A stretch of DNA of 64,000 nt, from NCBI GenBank assembly GCA_022579005.1, contig MU401633.1, forward strand, positions 16,624 through 80,623, written 5' to 3'. Source of the stretch: Poronia punctata (Eukaryota; Ascomycota; Sordariomycetes; Xylariales; Xylariaceae). A model generated the notes under the pieces. That model saw nothing but the letters and a program-made list of their open reading frames with translations. It made no database searches and was not told where the DNA came from. This document shows positions 49,220 to 62,900 of the stretch, in pieces (within the stretch, counting starts at the first letter, position 1; each line of letters begins with the position of its first letter). Position numbers and translations under genes: made by a program.

Positions 49220-49230
49220 AGTAGAGTAGA
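49206..49230. repeat. (GTAGA)5 microsatellite over the peroxidase stop codon
   Basis: Five GTAGA units run from the last four codons (Gly-Arg-Val-Glu) through the TAG stop at 49217-49219 into the 3' UTR. Confidence 0.9.
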
Positions 49231-50791
49231 TTGGGTTAGATAGAATAGAATGGTATGGGCCACAGTAGATCAGCAGGGAGGGGGAGAAGCATAGGTTAGA
49301 TAACTACATAGTGAGAGTGTTTGTGTGGTCTAAATAGACAGGTAGACATGAAGATAGGGTCTAGATAGGTAGGCGAAACTGCCTACCTATTCATTTCTAC
49401 ACTGCCTTATTTCTTTACCCTTCCCATGTCACCACCAAGGCTGTGGCTAGATTATAAATGTATATACAGAAACATAGCTTCATATGAATGTCTGGCTGAA
49501 GGGCTTGGTGTGTTGTTTTATCAACAATCCCCCACCTGTATCCTACTATCTAGGTACTCCGCCTCCAGGTATATATGCCGACATGCCAAACCGGACTCTA
49601 GACAGACGAAAACTTTTGAGTAAATGAGCGGTGTGGCTGGTCAATGGTCATGACTACGAGTAGGTAAATATCCAGCCCTGGAGGCAGTGGAGGCTAGGCA
49701 TCACGAAATAAAGTGGTTTCATACATACGCTATGCCCCCCTCTCTCGTACTAAGAAAAGGGGGAAATCAAGCATCTCCGGCATTGCCATTTTATTGGTAT
49801 ATATAGTACAAGTAATATAGGCAGGAATATTTGCAAACTGCCCTGCTTTCATAAGAAACATATTTCTCATCACTCTATCCTCTTTCCATAATCGAAAGAT
49901 TTAAATCGAGTCATGAATCTCGTAAACTCGTTCCGCACCCCTACCGTGACACTTCGTCTCGCGCTCGGCTCATATTAGAAAATGTAGTCATGAATCTCGG
50001 GACTGGTGGAACTGCCCAGACCGGGGCATGGTGCATGGCTTGCTAGCCAGCCCGGGGCTAGCCCCGTCCAACTTAGTTTAGCACAGCCTTCCGGGCCCTT
50101 GACGAAGGATTTAGCGGGAGGGGTGGGGACCGCACCAAGACCCCCCCCCCCCCACTACCTTTGTCAGCCCAGCTACTTCCTATCCTAAAACCTCGGTGTC
50201 CCAATTCGCTCTTTACGACGGAAATCGCGCCGGTGCTCGTTGCACTAGTCTGTCTAGTCTTTCGTCTATACAAGTAAATAGAGTTCACATGTCAGCACTT
50301 GTACGTCTCAGAACATGCTTCACCAATGGGTGGAACTAGGGGCTTGACGACATACCCCACAGAGCGAGTAGTAAAGAGTTCTCGTCTCATGGAAAACTTG
50401 TGAAATCGGCTCTTTTCCAAAGCCATATCCTTATCAGAACAAGGAAGTGGAAGAAGCATCTGCCTTCTCCCCTTTTGTAGCGCATAGCTGTAGGAATAGG
50501 ATGACCACTGGGTTCGGCGGATAGAGCAAAGAAGATAGACCTCAAGCGATAAGGCTTCGAGTATGTAGTGAGCGCTTGAAGTTCTTTCCCTCTAGTGTAT
50601 TCGTCACCGCCTCTCCTGTCGCCGGAACGTGGAAGGATAGATACGGGTGGATAGGCGAGTGGGGAGGTGCCGGTACTGTAGGATCCTGGTAACAGAACAT
50701 TTAGACAGTCGAATGATGTATCGCAGTGATCCCCGCCCATGGACTCTCAACGCGGCGTGTTTTTGTATGACTGTGTGATAACGCGCAAGTC
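49220..50791. other. intergenic, no supported gene
   Basis: Peroxidase 3' UTR and spacer up to the assembly-gap zone. An exact CTACGAGTAG is at 49654-49663. A C14 run is near 50140. Frames at 50006-50188 and 50387-50740 (-) lack features. Confidence 0.5.
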
Positions 50792-50812
50792 GGGGGGGGG
50801 GGGGGGGGGGGG

Positions 50813-50845
<33 letters not shown>

Positions 50846-50991
50846 CNNNNNNNNNNTGTTTTTTTGTGTTTTTTTTATTGTGTCCTTATCTTTCGGTTTT
50901 TTTTTTTTTTTTTTTTGGTTTTTTTTTTTTTGTGTTTTTTTTTTTTTTTTTTTTTCCCTTTCCCTGTCACTCCCCCCCCCCCCCCCCCCCC
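50792..50991. other. assembly gap with homopolymer flanks
   Basis: Ten N at 50847-50856 are flanked on the left by about 55 bases of almost pure G and on the right by about 100 bases of T-rich sequence, then a C20 run. The pattern looks like low-quality read ends pulled together rather than genomic sequence. Any frame crossing it should be ignored. Confidence 0.95.
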
Positions 50992-51041
50992 ACCCATGCT
51001 TCCTGTCGTGGGTGATAATATATGGTGGTGATACTTTCCTT

Positions 51042-51290
51042 TCAAGTGCGCATGACCAGCTCGCCGTTTAGCTGTAACTCCCAAGACACCCATTTGTGCT
51101 TGGCGGCCTTCTTAGTGCAAGCCTTGGAAGATGTCGGGGACTGCTTGTTCCCATCCTTATTAGGTTCGCCGTCTGCGGTACACGAGGCGCAAAGAGCCTT
51201 GTTGTGCGCCCCCGGACTATTATCGTGTCCCTTAACGGCCAGTCGGAAGGCGTAGGCGGGTGGCATAACATTACAACCACAGCAAGGCAT
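51042..51290 (-). CDS. possible small Cys-rich protein, uncharacterised
   Basis: An 82-codon frame from an ATG at 51290 (context GACAATGC). It starts MPCCGCNVMPPAYAFRLAVK, has a CASC pair in the middle, a Lys-rich stretch (CTKKAAKHKW), and ends in ELQLNGELVMRT. There are no signal peptide, membrane segment or introns. Composition is protein-like and six Cys occur early, which could bind metal, but I do not recognise the family. It lies next to the assembly gap, so the true gene may be longer or absent. Confidence 0.35.
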   Translation of the reverse strand: MPCCGCNVMPPAYAFRLAVKGHDNSPGAHNKALCASCTADGEPNKDGNKQSPTSSKACTKKAAKHKWVSWELQLNGELVMRT

Positions 51291-51686
51291 TGTCGTATCC
51301 TCGAGACGCAACGCACAATGACGGTGGGGAGCGGGGAGAAAGGAGTTGGTGACGTGATTATTTAGTCGCGATTGGTGTTGATATCAGTCGGTTGTAGGTG
51401 TTAGATGAGCAGAGTTGGACCGGTTCGTACGTTGGAGTTCGTAGGAAGAAAGATCTCTCGGCTCGGGTTTCCTGTTGTTGACCGTCCAAGACAGGATCTC
51501 CAGAGTCCCGTACTAGATAATAGGCGAACGGAACGTGGTAGACTTATATATTCTAGGTAAATGGGTCACAAGCGATTCTCGGCATACATATCGGCAGCTG
51601 CCTGGAATTCGCGTTGACACGGTACGCTAGGTATTATACCCTGGGGCCTGATACCTGTAGGTAGGGCCCGTCTGTCAATATGTAGT

Positions 51687-52202
51687 TCAGCGGGATGTTG
51701 AAATCTGCCTTACTACGAACCTTGTCGGACCTCTCCAGTACGATCTCTCGCCATCCATATCAATGAACGTGTTCCTGAATCCTGGATATGGCACTTCTAG
51801 ATCGAATCTTGGCAAACAGCGTAGGATTGCTTCCGGAAGAGGGTAAATGATGGAGACAGCCAGGATAAATTTAAGTTCGAGGGTTCCATATAGACTGTAA
51901 CCCAACCATGCGAATGTCCCCGAGGTGGGAATATGGTACTGCTGAGTATCGAGAGAGTCAGAACTTCCAACCCTGTCGTCTATACTCTGATCACCACGTT
52001 GCGCAAAAATAGGTGATCGTGGGGCTCTGATGACCCGGTCGGCCTTGTTGATAATGGGTTTCTGTATTTGGCCGTCCTGTTGCGCAACGGGTTAGGAAAT
52101 TGGGGGGAAACTGGGTGCTTGGTACCGAAGAATTCCTGTTAATGGATAACCAGAAAAAATCACCCGTCTCACTTTATGGCGGCTTGGCATTCTGCGCGCC
52201 AT
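51687..52202 (-). CDS. possible two-exon gene, uncharacterised
   Basis: An open stretch of 130 codons (52076-51687) has no early ATG but is preceded by branch TCCTAACCC and acceptor CAACAG. A candidate first exon, 52202-52164, starts with basic MARRMPSRHKVRR and ends in the same phase at donor GTGATT, giving a 142-residue product. The second exon reads like protein: QYHIPTSGTFAWLGYSLYG, a hydrophobic stretch FILAVSIIYPLPEAIL, then PYPGFRNTFIDMDGERSYW. One amphipathic or membrane segment is possible. No family recognised. It could also be part of a longer gene or a chance frame. Confidence 0.33.
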
Positions 52203-55200
52203 GTCAGTATCATGAGGAGTCAGGGCCCCCTCTCTGAGTGCCCCCTCCTCCCATCAGGAGATTATGCGGCCAAGCTTCTTCATTTCCTGACTGTAAGGCT
52301 ACTAGGCAGGCAGGGGGTTCCCAAAGAGTCAGTTCCATCCAACCAAAATATTGGAAATTACGTTAGTTGAGTAGCTGAGAGATCAATCCTTGGCCTCGGA
52401 TCCTGACGACCTCAGCTTTAACCCTTTGATGTAAAATAACCATGTTGACAACGTACATGCCATGACCCATGTCAGTCATAGGGCGTAGACCAAGACAAGT
52501 ATGTGCCTGGATAAGTGGGTGCGTTCTTGAAGCGTTACCTAACGTGCTGCGCCTTGTAAGTATACGTCAAAGTGATTGTACGGATATCTACGAGTAGGTA
52601 GCCTAGTACTGGTATTCCAAGTTTGCTTGACCAGCACAAGTATAAGCTACCTAGTCCTGAACATTAGGTAATTACCCCAGATTAAAGGAAAGTGTGCGGA
52701 GAGACGGTCCTCGGGCGTAGACCACACCTTCTCTTGACGTGAAGGCAAGTAGTGCGCATGTATGTTTCGAGCAGCCATGCTTATTGGCCGACGGCGTTGC
52801 ATTGAGAAATTTCAACCCTGTAAATTACCTGCCTACGCACGCATACATCGTAGTTTCCCACAAATCTCTCCTGCCGGTGTTGTACTCGTAAAAGCCTACC
52901 CCCTCCACCCCTACTTCGTTTGTGATTCCAGAAAAACAGGGGAAAGGAAACCAAGGACCCGCCCACCAGGGATCCCGGCATGCACCCACCATCATTACCA
53001 CTTTCTGTTTCACCCACAAAAATGTCGGGGCCCCGGTCGCTTTTAGTTCTACGATACGTGTACTCGTACCACTTCAACCATTTCGAAGACCAAAATCCAC
53101 AGCAAGTGTTGGATTCCGAGTTGGAACTGAGTTGGAACAAAGGTTCCTGAGGCCCTGAGGCCCTGAGGGGCGCCAGTGGTGGCTCCAGAAACCTAAACCA
53201 AAAACGATCTCGAATAGGCTATTACGATGAATTAAAGCAATTCCAAACCAATCGTCGGCCGCTCCTCTTTCCCTGTTCTGGCCCCCCTGTTGGACTCCGT
53301 AACAAAGTACTGTACATGGTTGATTGTTCTATCCTATCAGTTTCCTAATAGTTCTAGGTACGAAATATATATGTATTCGAAGCCTCAGATAGATGTATTT
53401 GACTAGCTCTAGAGACCACTTGTCTGTACTCTATACATGTCTCAGACTAGCAGTGGGCTGGGTTTCACTCACTAGATAGTAGAGGGTCCCCTGTCAGAGC
53501 GATCACTCTCGGTTCCAGAGAGGGGGATCTTGTTTGTATGACTGCTCTTGGTTCTTACACGTACTATACTCACCTCACTGCGACCCTTTTCTGCTAGAAA
53601 CCCACATGAACTCTAGCTTCCGGTCTCTCATACCCTACCCTTCATCTCACTACCCATGCATAGACTCAGACCTGCAGTGATACGCGACGATTAATCTAAC
53701 GCCAACCACAAAAGCATTCCGCTGTCGGCGGTAATAATTCCGACAAGAAAAAGGGAGTCAAACCAACCACGTGACGTGTTGACCAACGCCCCCGTTGTGT
53801 ATTAGGTAACAATTTTTGCAGGAAGGGCTTGGCTTTTCGGCAATGTGCGTTCCCGGCGGAGATGGGTTTGTTTCTATGGGCAAATCCCGGATGAGCATCA
53901 CTTTTTCAGGGCATCAGTGGCAGGAAGTACGAGTATGGGGCTTTGCTGTGACCGCCAGCTTCTTGCCAGACGTAAATCAGTAAGATTGGCATGAACCCCA
54001 CCTCGCAGAAAGGTGGGCAGGCTGGTAGGTTCAACCCACCCTTCCGGCCTCGCTACAGATACTGAACTGCCTACTAAGTAAGTAGTATTATCCAACATCT
54101 GCACGTGTACGTCTGGTACCTGTAGGTCGGCAGGCAGGGAAAGTACGTACTGCGCATCGCCATTATGATTCATACCTCGGTTCTAGCTTCTGAACGACAT
54201 TTTACCAAGAGGCTCGCCGCATGTCAGTTACGAATTTTGTACATCTAAGCTCTATGCCAGCAAACATACATGATAGGTAAGCTTACCTACCTTATCTACG
54301 TATGTACACACATTACACCTGTACAGAGTAACCAGCACGCCTACATCTTACTTACCAGGTAGGTTAGGTGCATCTATAGAGTCGCATCGCATGTGCCAAG
54401 GGATACAGCATACGCGCATCTGCCTTTCGGGGGTGAAAACACGATTGCTGCCACTCACCCCATGTTTCGCGTAGAGCAGCCAGTCAGCCCTATGCAAAAT
54501 TACTTGCACGCTTCCTGTATATAGATATATGCATAAACTAAGGGCCTCGTCTAGTGTCGGGGCTAGAAGTGGTGCCAACGTCACTGTCCGCCTTTCTTCA
54601 AATTTCCAGACCCTTGGAGTCGATGGCCGAGAGCTTCTTTCGTACGCTCCTTCGAACAATCCCCGGTGGCCTTTTTGGTTAAGCTGTTGGGAATAAGCTC
54701 AGATCCACTCCGGGAATAGCACCAGCTATGAAACTTACTGAGCATTTGCGTCACCCCCTTTGTCAACGTACTAACCTAGACTACTTACTCATACTGCTAG
54801 GTACTACGAGTAGATTAGGTGATTCAGCCGCATCACCTAATACGGACAATGTTGTCTTAGTCGAGTATCGGTGACCATTTCTTTCCCACAGACCGCGCCT
54901 CTCAGCTAACTTCAATGTTATCTATGAGTACAAGAGCCACCGGTCCTACGGAATTGCCGCATACACGTACGGCATCTAATATTTGCCACTACCATTTCAA
55001 TGTTCAGATATATGCTCGCTTGCATGATAACATTGTAAAGTTTGCAGTTGCAGTATTATGGGGATATGCGTTCGCATTTCGGGAGAAACGTGATGTCAGA
55101 AGTCTGAGGAGAGGATAGTCGACCCAGTAAACTTTCTTGTCCAGATCTGGTCATACGGAATCATGGAAACTCAGGCCACCCCGACTTGCGAAATACCTAC

Positions 55201-56989
55201 CCAACCCAAGGACCATAACCCCTAGGAGTATATCGAATCCCTCGATTCCCCAATATGACGATAATATGCATCCATACACCTTCAATATCACCAACCAACT
55301 GACGTGAGCCAGAGTATACTACACACCCAGTCTAAAACGATAAAGAAGCTCTACACGTACATAGCTTGACATCGACCGTCAGCAAAGGGGTCTACCGTCT
55401 CCAAAAGGATCCAGATCATGAAGCACATGGCCATGCATGGATACAGGTCCACTCTAGTAGGCTATTACACCACATTACGTGTACAGTGTATACGGCATTG
55501 TCCAAGAACCACCCCACATACCGATTTGGGCTTGCCATGTTTCCAAAGCTTTTGCTTGATAGGGTTTTTTTTTTTTTACAATTTTCTTTAACATTATTAT
55601 TGTGAGCTGCTCTGACAATATTGGGGTCTGCCTTATCTGCATACCTGTATATCTACTACTGATTCTATCCAACAAGGCCCTTCCTTACATGGAACTAAAC
55701 AACAGTAGTAGTAGGCCTTGCTATAAACGAGGTGGATGCCTACTCGGCTTGCATCGCGTGCCTGAAAATAGATCGACATCGGTTCTAACACATCCGCGGC
55801 CTTGGCTGACTAGGTAGTCATTAGAAGTCTCCGGAAACAGGAAGTGACAGGATGCGTATCTAGAGAATTTACATTTACATGAGAAATAAAGATGATATAG
55901 ATGCATATCTACGTTAGAAGTAAGTACCTGCTATGGTGGTTAGACGCTAGGAATAATAATAATACGGGCCAAATTCTTCTGTTCCTGTCTCCCGGCCCCT
56001 ACACGTAAATCTTTCCGTCCCGAGGACAGGGAGCGGAAAGGAAGATATAGTAAGTTTTTAAAACGCGGTTTTTTGTCTTCACTAGGCATCGACTGCCCCT
56101 AATATACCTAACAACATATTCCTATAGACAATATATACGCCTATAGAGAATTTGCCTCCTATACTTACTTACGTTACTTTACCTACTAAAAGAGAGAAAG
56201 TATAAGGTAATGCTTGCATGTTCACTGCCTATTACTATATCCTATCCTACTCTTTATAACCTAATTCTATCCTTTTTATGTTCGTGCCTTGATAAAAGAA
56301 ATATATATATATAATCTAAAAAGGGGGATATATGTACCTTTTTTTTTTCATTTATATTTACCGGCCTACCTAAACCTGAAAATCGCCTTAACCTAAACCT
56401 AAACCTAAACCTTTACCAAATCACCAACTACTTACTTACCTACCTAACATAGCGTTACAATAGACCAAGGTAGTAGTCTAGTAAAAGTGAAGGGGGAAAA
56501 AATAAAAACACAGCGTTGCAATTACAACCCCTCCAACTTTGAGCTTCAGCTCTAGATAAAACCCACGTGGTTCATGCCTGTATACCCACACTTACACAAC
56601 GCATTACCTCGGCTTTTGTGGAGAGAGATACTTACCTACTACATGATAACAAGTCGAGGCGGTTAATCCAGGTACCTTAGTTATATTAATAGATAGCGAG
56701 AAAGAATAGATGGAGAAAGAAGGTTCCTTTTTTTCACTCCCTCCCTCCCTTTCTCTCTTGTCCTGCGTAATAGGCTAGCATGAGATAGGTACATGGGATA
56801 TTGGTTGTGTTCTGGACGGTGGTTTAAAATATTTACTAACCTGGTAGCGTTGCAATAAAGGCATGCTGCATCTGCTGTAAGGTATATGCTAGATCTGCTG
56901 TAGTGCAGTGCTAAGCTAGGTGTTAGCAGCTAGAATATAGTGCAGTAGCTAATAAGATACCGCTAATTTCCCTTAGACCTACTTAGCGC
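52203..56989. other. 4.8-kb gene-poor stretch
   Basis: No supported gene. A 91-codon frame at 53898-54173 (-) is the most protein-like but has no recognisable family. Exact decamers are at 52588-52597 and 54804-54813. The GC content falls toward the right, with pyrimidine tracts near 56730-56760 and a telomere-like repeat at 56386-56415. Confidence 0.5.
56386..56415. repeat. short telomere-like (CCTAAA) tract
   Basis: Three perfect CCTAAA units (56392-56409) flanked by one degenerate unit on each side (CCTTAA, CCTTTA). The complement is TTTAGG, close to but not the fungal telomere repeat TTAGGG. Confidence 0.8.
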
Positions 56990-59900
56990 TATTTTAACCT
57001 ATATTTCCTTAATATAGACTTACTTATAACTAATTAACCCTTTTACTTTTTACTATTACTTTTACTTTTACTTTTTTACTTTTTTACCTTTATTTATTAA
57101 TACTAATACTATTTTATACTTTTTAACACTATTTATAACACTTTTAATACTTTTAAATATAACCTTTATTACTTTAATTTATTAGTATTAATTTAAAACT
57201 ATTATAATATATTATAATTGCTTAATATAGCAATATAAAAGGCTTTATTTAGTAGTTATAAGCTTTTATTATAGTTTAGCACTTTAATTACTACTACTAT
57301 TATAATTGCTATTATAAGTTATAACTATTTTTATTATTTTAGCTTATTTTTTAATAGTTTTAACTATTTTATTGCTTTTATTACCTTTATTACTTTTATT
57401 GCTAAATTTTATAACTTTTTTACTACTTTTATTACTTTATTATTATATTTATTACTTTTTGCTAATAACTTTATACTTTTTACTTTATACTAATACTTTT
57501 ACTTTATTTTTTTAATTTATTTAACTTATTATAATTTATTAAAATTACTTAAAATAGCAATGTACGCAGCTTTATTTTTCTTTTTTTTACTTATTTATAT
57601 ATTTTTTAATTTAGCTAAATTTAATAACTTATTTATAAATTTATTTAGTAATTTTAATTTTTTATAGCTACTTTTACTATTAAAAAGCTTTTTTAATAGC
57701 TTTTTTATTAATTTAATTTTAAGCTTACTTAATAGCAGTTTTAAAAGTAGCTTTTTTACTAAATTAATAAAAATACTTTTTAAATTACTTTAAACTTATA
57801 CTTTTTATTTTAAATATAGCATTACTTATATAAACGCTAAAAACTATAAAAATAACTAGCTATATTATTATTAAATATAATATAACTAAAAGCTAAAAGA
57901 AAAAAGCAAAGCTATTATTAGCTAAAAAGTTATATTTTTTAAAAAAGTAAAATGTTTTTAGTAAAGTTTTATATTAGCTTTTTAAAAAAACTTTTAAAGC
58001 TAGGTCTTTTGCTTTTATTTAACTAATAACTACTATAACTATTTTGCTAATAAAACTTTTATTAGCAACCTTGCTTACTATTATATTTTTTATATATAAG
58101 GACTATATATAAAAAGCTTTTATAACGCTAGCTTTTAAACTGCTTAAATTTTTAAATCTTTTAAATTTAATTATTTTTTAGCTTTTATTACTACTAAAAA
58201 TGTTAATAATTATATATAATAAATATAGTTAGCTAAGCTTAATAGCTATATTTTAATATAAGCTTTTTTAACTAAGCTTAAAAAAACTATAAAAAAAAGT
58301 ATAGTATTTATTATTTTTAATATAATAACTTGCTAAATAGTGCAATAAAAATTAAAGATTTTTAAAAATTACTTTAACTTTACACTAAAAAAGGTCTAGC
58401 TAAAGTAGACGTATTAACTAGGTTTTAAGGGCTTTATATTAATTACAGCTTTATAAAGGTATCTTAAAAAGCATAACTTAATATATTAAGTATATAATAA
58501 ATAGCTAGATATTTAAGTTTAAAAAGTAACGCAAAAATAATAGCTATATATATAAAAACAAAAATCAAGCTAACCCCTTTTAGTTTTATAGCTATTTTAT
58601 AACGTAAGGCGTAACTAGTATATATGCTAATTATGTTACAATTTTTTTTAGCTAAAAAAGTTGCTATTTTTAGCACTTTTAAAGCTAAAATAAGTTAACA
58701 TATTATAAAAACTCTTTTTTTTAGTAAAATTAATATAATACCTTTATTGTTTTATTGTTTAATAGGCCTTTTATAGCTATTTAAAGCTATTAAAGGTTTT
58801 ATTTATTAAGATTGCCTATTGCTATTTTTAGTAGTAGCTTGCTTTAGTTATTATAACTTTATTTTAGCTATTATAGTATTAAAAGCTTTTATATTTGCAT
58901 AGTACTATACTTAACCTTTTTACTTACAAAAATAAATAAGCTAAAAGCAAGTTATATACTAAAAAAAGGTTTTATTAACTTTATAGTATAAAGTAATAGC
59001 TAAGCTTATATTTATACTAATAGCAAATTGCTTTAGCATGCTTTATTAATAATGCTATAATATAATATTTTTAATAGTAAATCTAAGTACGTATTTTTTT
59101 ACCTTTATAAAAAGACTATAAAGCTTATAATAAGTTAAATATTATTATGCTTTTTTTAAAAACTTTTTAACTAGTAAATTTTTTAATTTTAAGCTATAGC
59201 AGCTATTAATAAAAAGCTTTTTTTTAAATAAGCATACTATTAATAATTTAAATAAAGTACTTATTAACTTATAATTTTTTTATAAAAAAATAAATAAAGC
59301 TATACTAAATAGTAAACATAAAAGTGCTTTTAAAGTACTATAAATGTTTAAACTAGTAAACCTAGTTATAGTAGTTTTAAAAGTTTAAAAATAAGTAGCT
59401 TTATATTAATTTTGTTTTTTTAAAGCAGTTTTTTTTTTATAAAGCAAATTTTAGCTATTTTTTTAAGCGCTATTAAAATAGTAATAATATTTTAAAGCTT
59501 ATATTTGCTAAAAATACTAGTAATTAAAAGTGTTAGCTAGTTTAAAATTTTAAATAAGTAAATAACGTAAATAATATAAAATATTTTATATTTTTAACTT
59601 TTTTGCTATATTAGCAAAAGCACAATTATAACATATTATAATATAGGTAACATATAAAATATAGTTTTATAAACTTGCTATAACTTTTTTTTAATTTATA
59701 TAATACTTTATTTTAATATTTTTAAGCTATTAATAATAAAAGCTACTATTTAAAAATAATTAACTATTATAGTATACTAATAAGCTTTTTTATAAAACTT
59801 TAAAATAAAATATGCTAGCATTTAGTTATAAATAGCTTTTTTTTATTATAAGTTATAAGTAGCTTTATTTTAAGCTTAAGTCTTTATAAAATAAAATCTT

Positions 59901-62900
59901 TATATAAGCTTAATAATTATAAATAAATACTTAAAGCAAAAACTAAAATAATAAGTTTTTATAAAATACTTTAAAGTAACTGCTACTTTTTTATTAAAAA
60001 GCTATTTTTAGTAGCAAACTTAAAGCGCTATATTAATTAAATATTTTAGCTTATATTAGTATTATAATATGTTGCTATTTTTATTATATAAGTTTATAAA
60101 GCTATAAAAGCTATTAGTATTTAGTTTTAAAAAATATAAAATATTTAAGTTTAAATTAAAAATATACTTAGTTTATAAAAAAGCAAGCGCGCTTTTATAT
60201 AGCTATTTAAAGTATATTTTTATAAGCAGATCTTTAAAATCTAGGTTTTAAGTAAGCATAGTAAAAGCATTTAAAATAATAATATTAAGTATAAATAATA
60301 TAATTAGTAAAGGTTGCTAAAGTATAGCTAGCTTAAGTATAAAACCTTTTTATTTTAATAAAACTTTATATTAAGTTGCTAACTATATTACTAATATAAT
60401 AAATATTAATAAGTTTATTTTTAGCACTTAGTTAAGCATTAAGTTAATTATATTATTTAAAAGCTTAATAAAAGTAATTAAAGTTGCTAAGTAAAAGTAT
60501 TTATATAACTAGCTATTATTTTAACTATAAAAAAAAAAAACTTAATTTAAATAAGAACTTTATATATTTTTTATAGCTAAATGCTTATTAAAAGCTTTAA
60601 TACTTGCATATATTTAAAAGTAAAAACTTAGTTTATTAAATTAAATATATAAGCTTTTTATAAATAAAAATTAACTATAATAAAAATTTAATAATTATTG
60701 CTAATATATTTTTTTAAAATAAAAAGCTTTATATTAACTATATTTTTTTAAACTATTATTATAATTATTTTTTTAAGTAGCTGCTAAAAGTCTTAAATAA
60801 AAGGTTTTAAAACATATTTATAGCCTAGCTAAATATATTTTTAATTAAAATATAAAGCTAGTTTTTTAAAATTAAATAAATGCCTGCTATAATTTTATTT
60901 TTTAAAAGCTAGCTATAATAGTAATGCTTAATTAGTATACTAAGCTAAAAACTAAACGTTTTTTTTTACTATGTTTTTTAAAAAATAAAATCTAAGCATT
61001 TTTTATTATAAAGTAAATAGTTAATTTTATTATTGCTAATATTTTTATTGCTTAAAAACTTTTATAGTTTTATATAGTTTAGCAATAAGTTAATATGCTT
61101 AAAGTAATTTTACTAAATATTTATAAGCGCAAATAAAGGTTTTTAAAAGTAAATAAAAGCTATAATTTTTTATAGCGCGTTTTTTTTAAGTACTAGGATT
61201 TAATTTGCTATATTGTATAAAGCAATAAATTAAATATATAAAGTTAAACTATAATACTAAATAAACTAAAAATAAAAAAATAAAAATAAAAATTTTTTTT
61301 AAAAAAAAAGTATAAGTATAAGTATAAACTAAAAAAATAAAAGTAAGTTTGTAAGCTGTTTTTTATAAATATAGCATATAAACTAGCAAATAAAATTATA
61401 ATAAGTATTTTTTTTAAATCTTTTTTATAATAAATTAAAGTAAAAAAACTTAATAAAATTTGCTTTATTAAGTGCTTAAAACTATAAGTATAAATTATTA
61501 TAATATATTTACAACTTTTAAGTGTTTGCTTATTAAATTAAACAATTTTTATAAAGCTAGCTTACTAATAATAACTTAGGGTTATATATTATTTATGCTT
61601 TATTAAGCTAATATAAGTTTTTACTAAAAAAGCGGTAGGCTAAGTATTAAAAAACTGTTTTTTTTTCTTTTACTTTTTTACTTTTTTTTTAAGTTTTTAA
61701 ATATTTTTTACTGCTTTATTATTTTAAAATTAACGCTATACTTTATTATAAATACTTTAAAGCTTATAAAAATAAGCAAAAGCAATGCTAATATAAACTA
61801 TATAATTAGCAAAAATCTTAGTACTAATATTGCTTATAAAAAATAGTTACTAAGCTTAGTTAAAAAAATAAGTAAAGCTTAGCTAGTTATAAAAAAAAAT
61901 AAAAAAACTATTTTTAGGCCTAAATAGCAAAAAGTAAAAATATTATATTAATTTTTTATTGCTTAAGCAAGTGCTAATATATTAAAAATACTTAAAGCTT
62001 TAAAAATTAAAATTGTTAGTAGTATTGCTTAAAGTTATTATATTTGCTAGCTAGTTTACTTATTTTTTTATATTGCTAGCAACGCTTTAAAACATATTAT
62101 TAAGCTTATAAAAGCCTTAGTAAAAAAAAAAAACTTTAACTTAAAGCTTATTTATATTAAAAGTAAAAATAGCAAATTATAAAGTAAATATTTTATATAT
62201 TTATTATAAAACTAATGTTAATATAAGGCTTTTTTAATTTAATAAATAAGTTGCTTAAATATTATTTTTTATATATACTATAAAAAGCGTTTTATTAAAT
62301 TAAATATAAATACTTGCTTAAGTATATAGCTATTTTTTAAGTATATTTTTAATTTAAAACTTTAAAATAGTTTTTATAGCAACTATGCATTTATAGTTTA
62401 AAGCGCATTTTATACTTATTATAACGTAGTTAACTTGTTTTTTAAAATATAGTAACTTATAATATTTAATTTAACTAAAGGCTTTATATTTATTATAAAC
62501 TTTAAAGCATATAAGTTAATATTTATATTATTATTAAAAAAGCTTATATAGTTAATATATAAATAATTTATTAAATAAAGCTTAAAAAAGAAATTTTAGT
62601 AACTATATATAAAATAAAAAAAAAAAAGGCAAAAAAATAGAAAAAATATTTAGAAAAACTAGGTATTGTATTAATTTATATAAAAAATAAAATAAAGACA
62701 TGTATTTTAAAATATTAAATAAAAATATTAAAAAAAATAGTTAAAAGCAGTAAAGTATATTTTTTATTTTAAGTAATATAAAAAACAAAAAAAGTATTAC
62801 TGCTATATTTTTTAAAAGTAAGTTATTAATTTTAATATATAAATAAAGAAAATATTTAAAAATAATAAAATTAAAAAAAATTAGTAATAGGTTTAAAAAA

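Noticed and set aside
50739..51071. Gly- and Phe-rich frame across the N gap
   Set aside because: Translation of homopolymer artefacts.
53898..54173. 91-codon ATG-initiated frame (-) with hydrophobic, protein-like composition
   Set aside because: No family resemblance, and its DNA contains intergenic TAGGTA/TAAGTAAGTA words; not enough to call a gene.
58464..58676. 70-codon hydrophobic frame (-) in the right AT-rich block
   Set aside because: Same AT-bias explanation; hydrophobicity follows from TTA/ATA codons.
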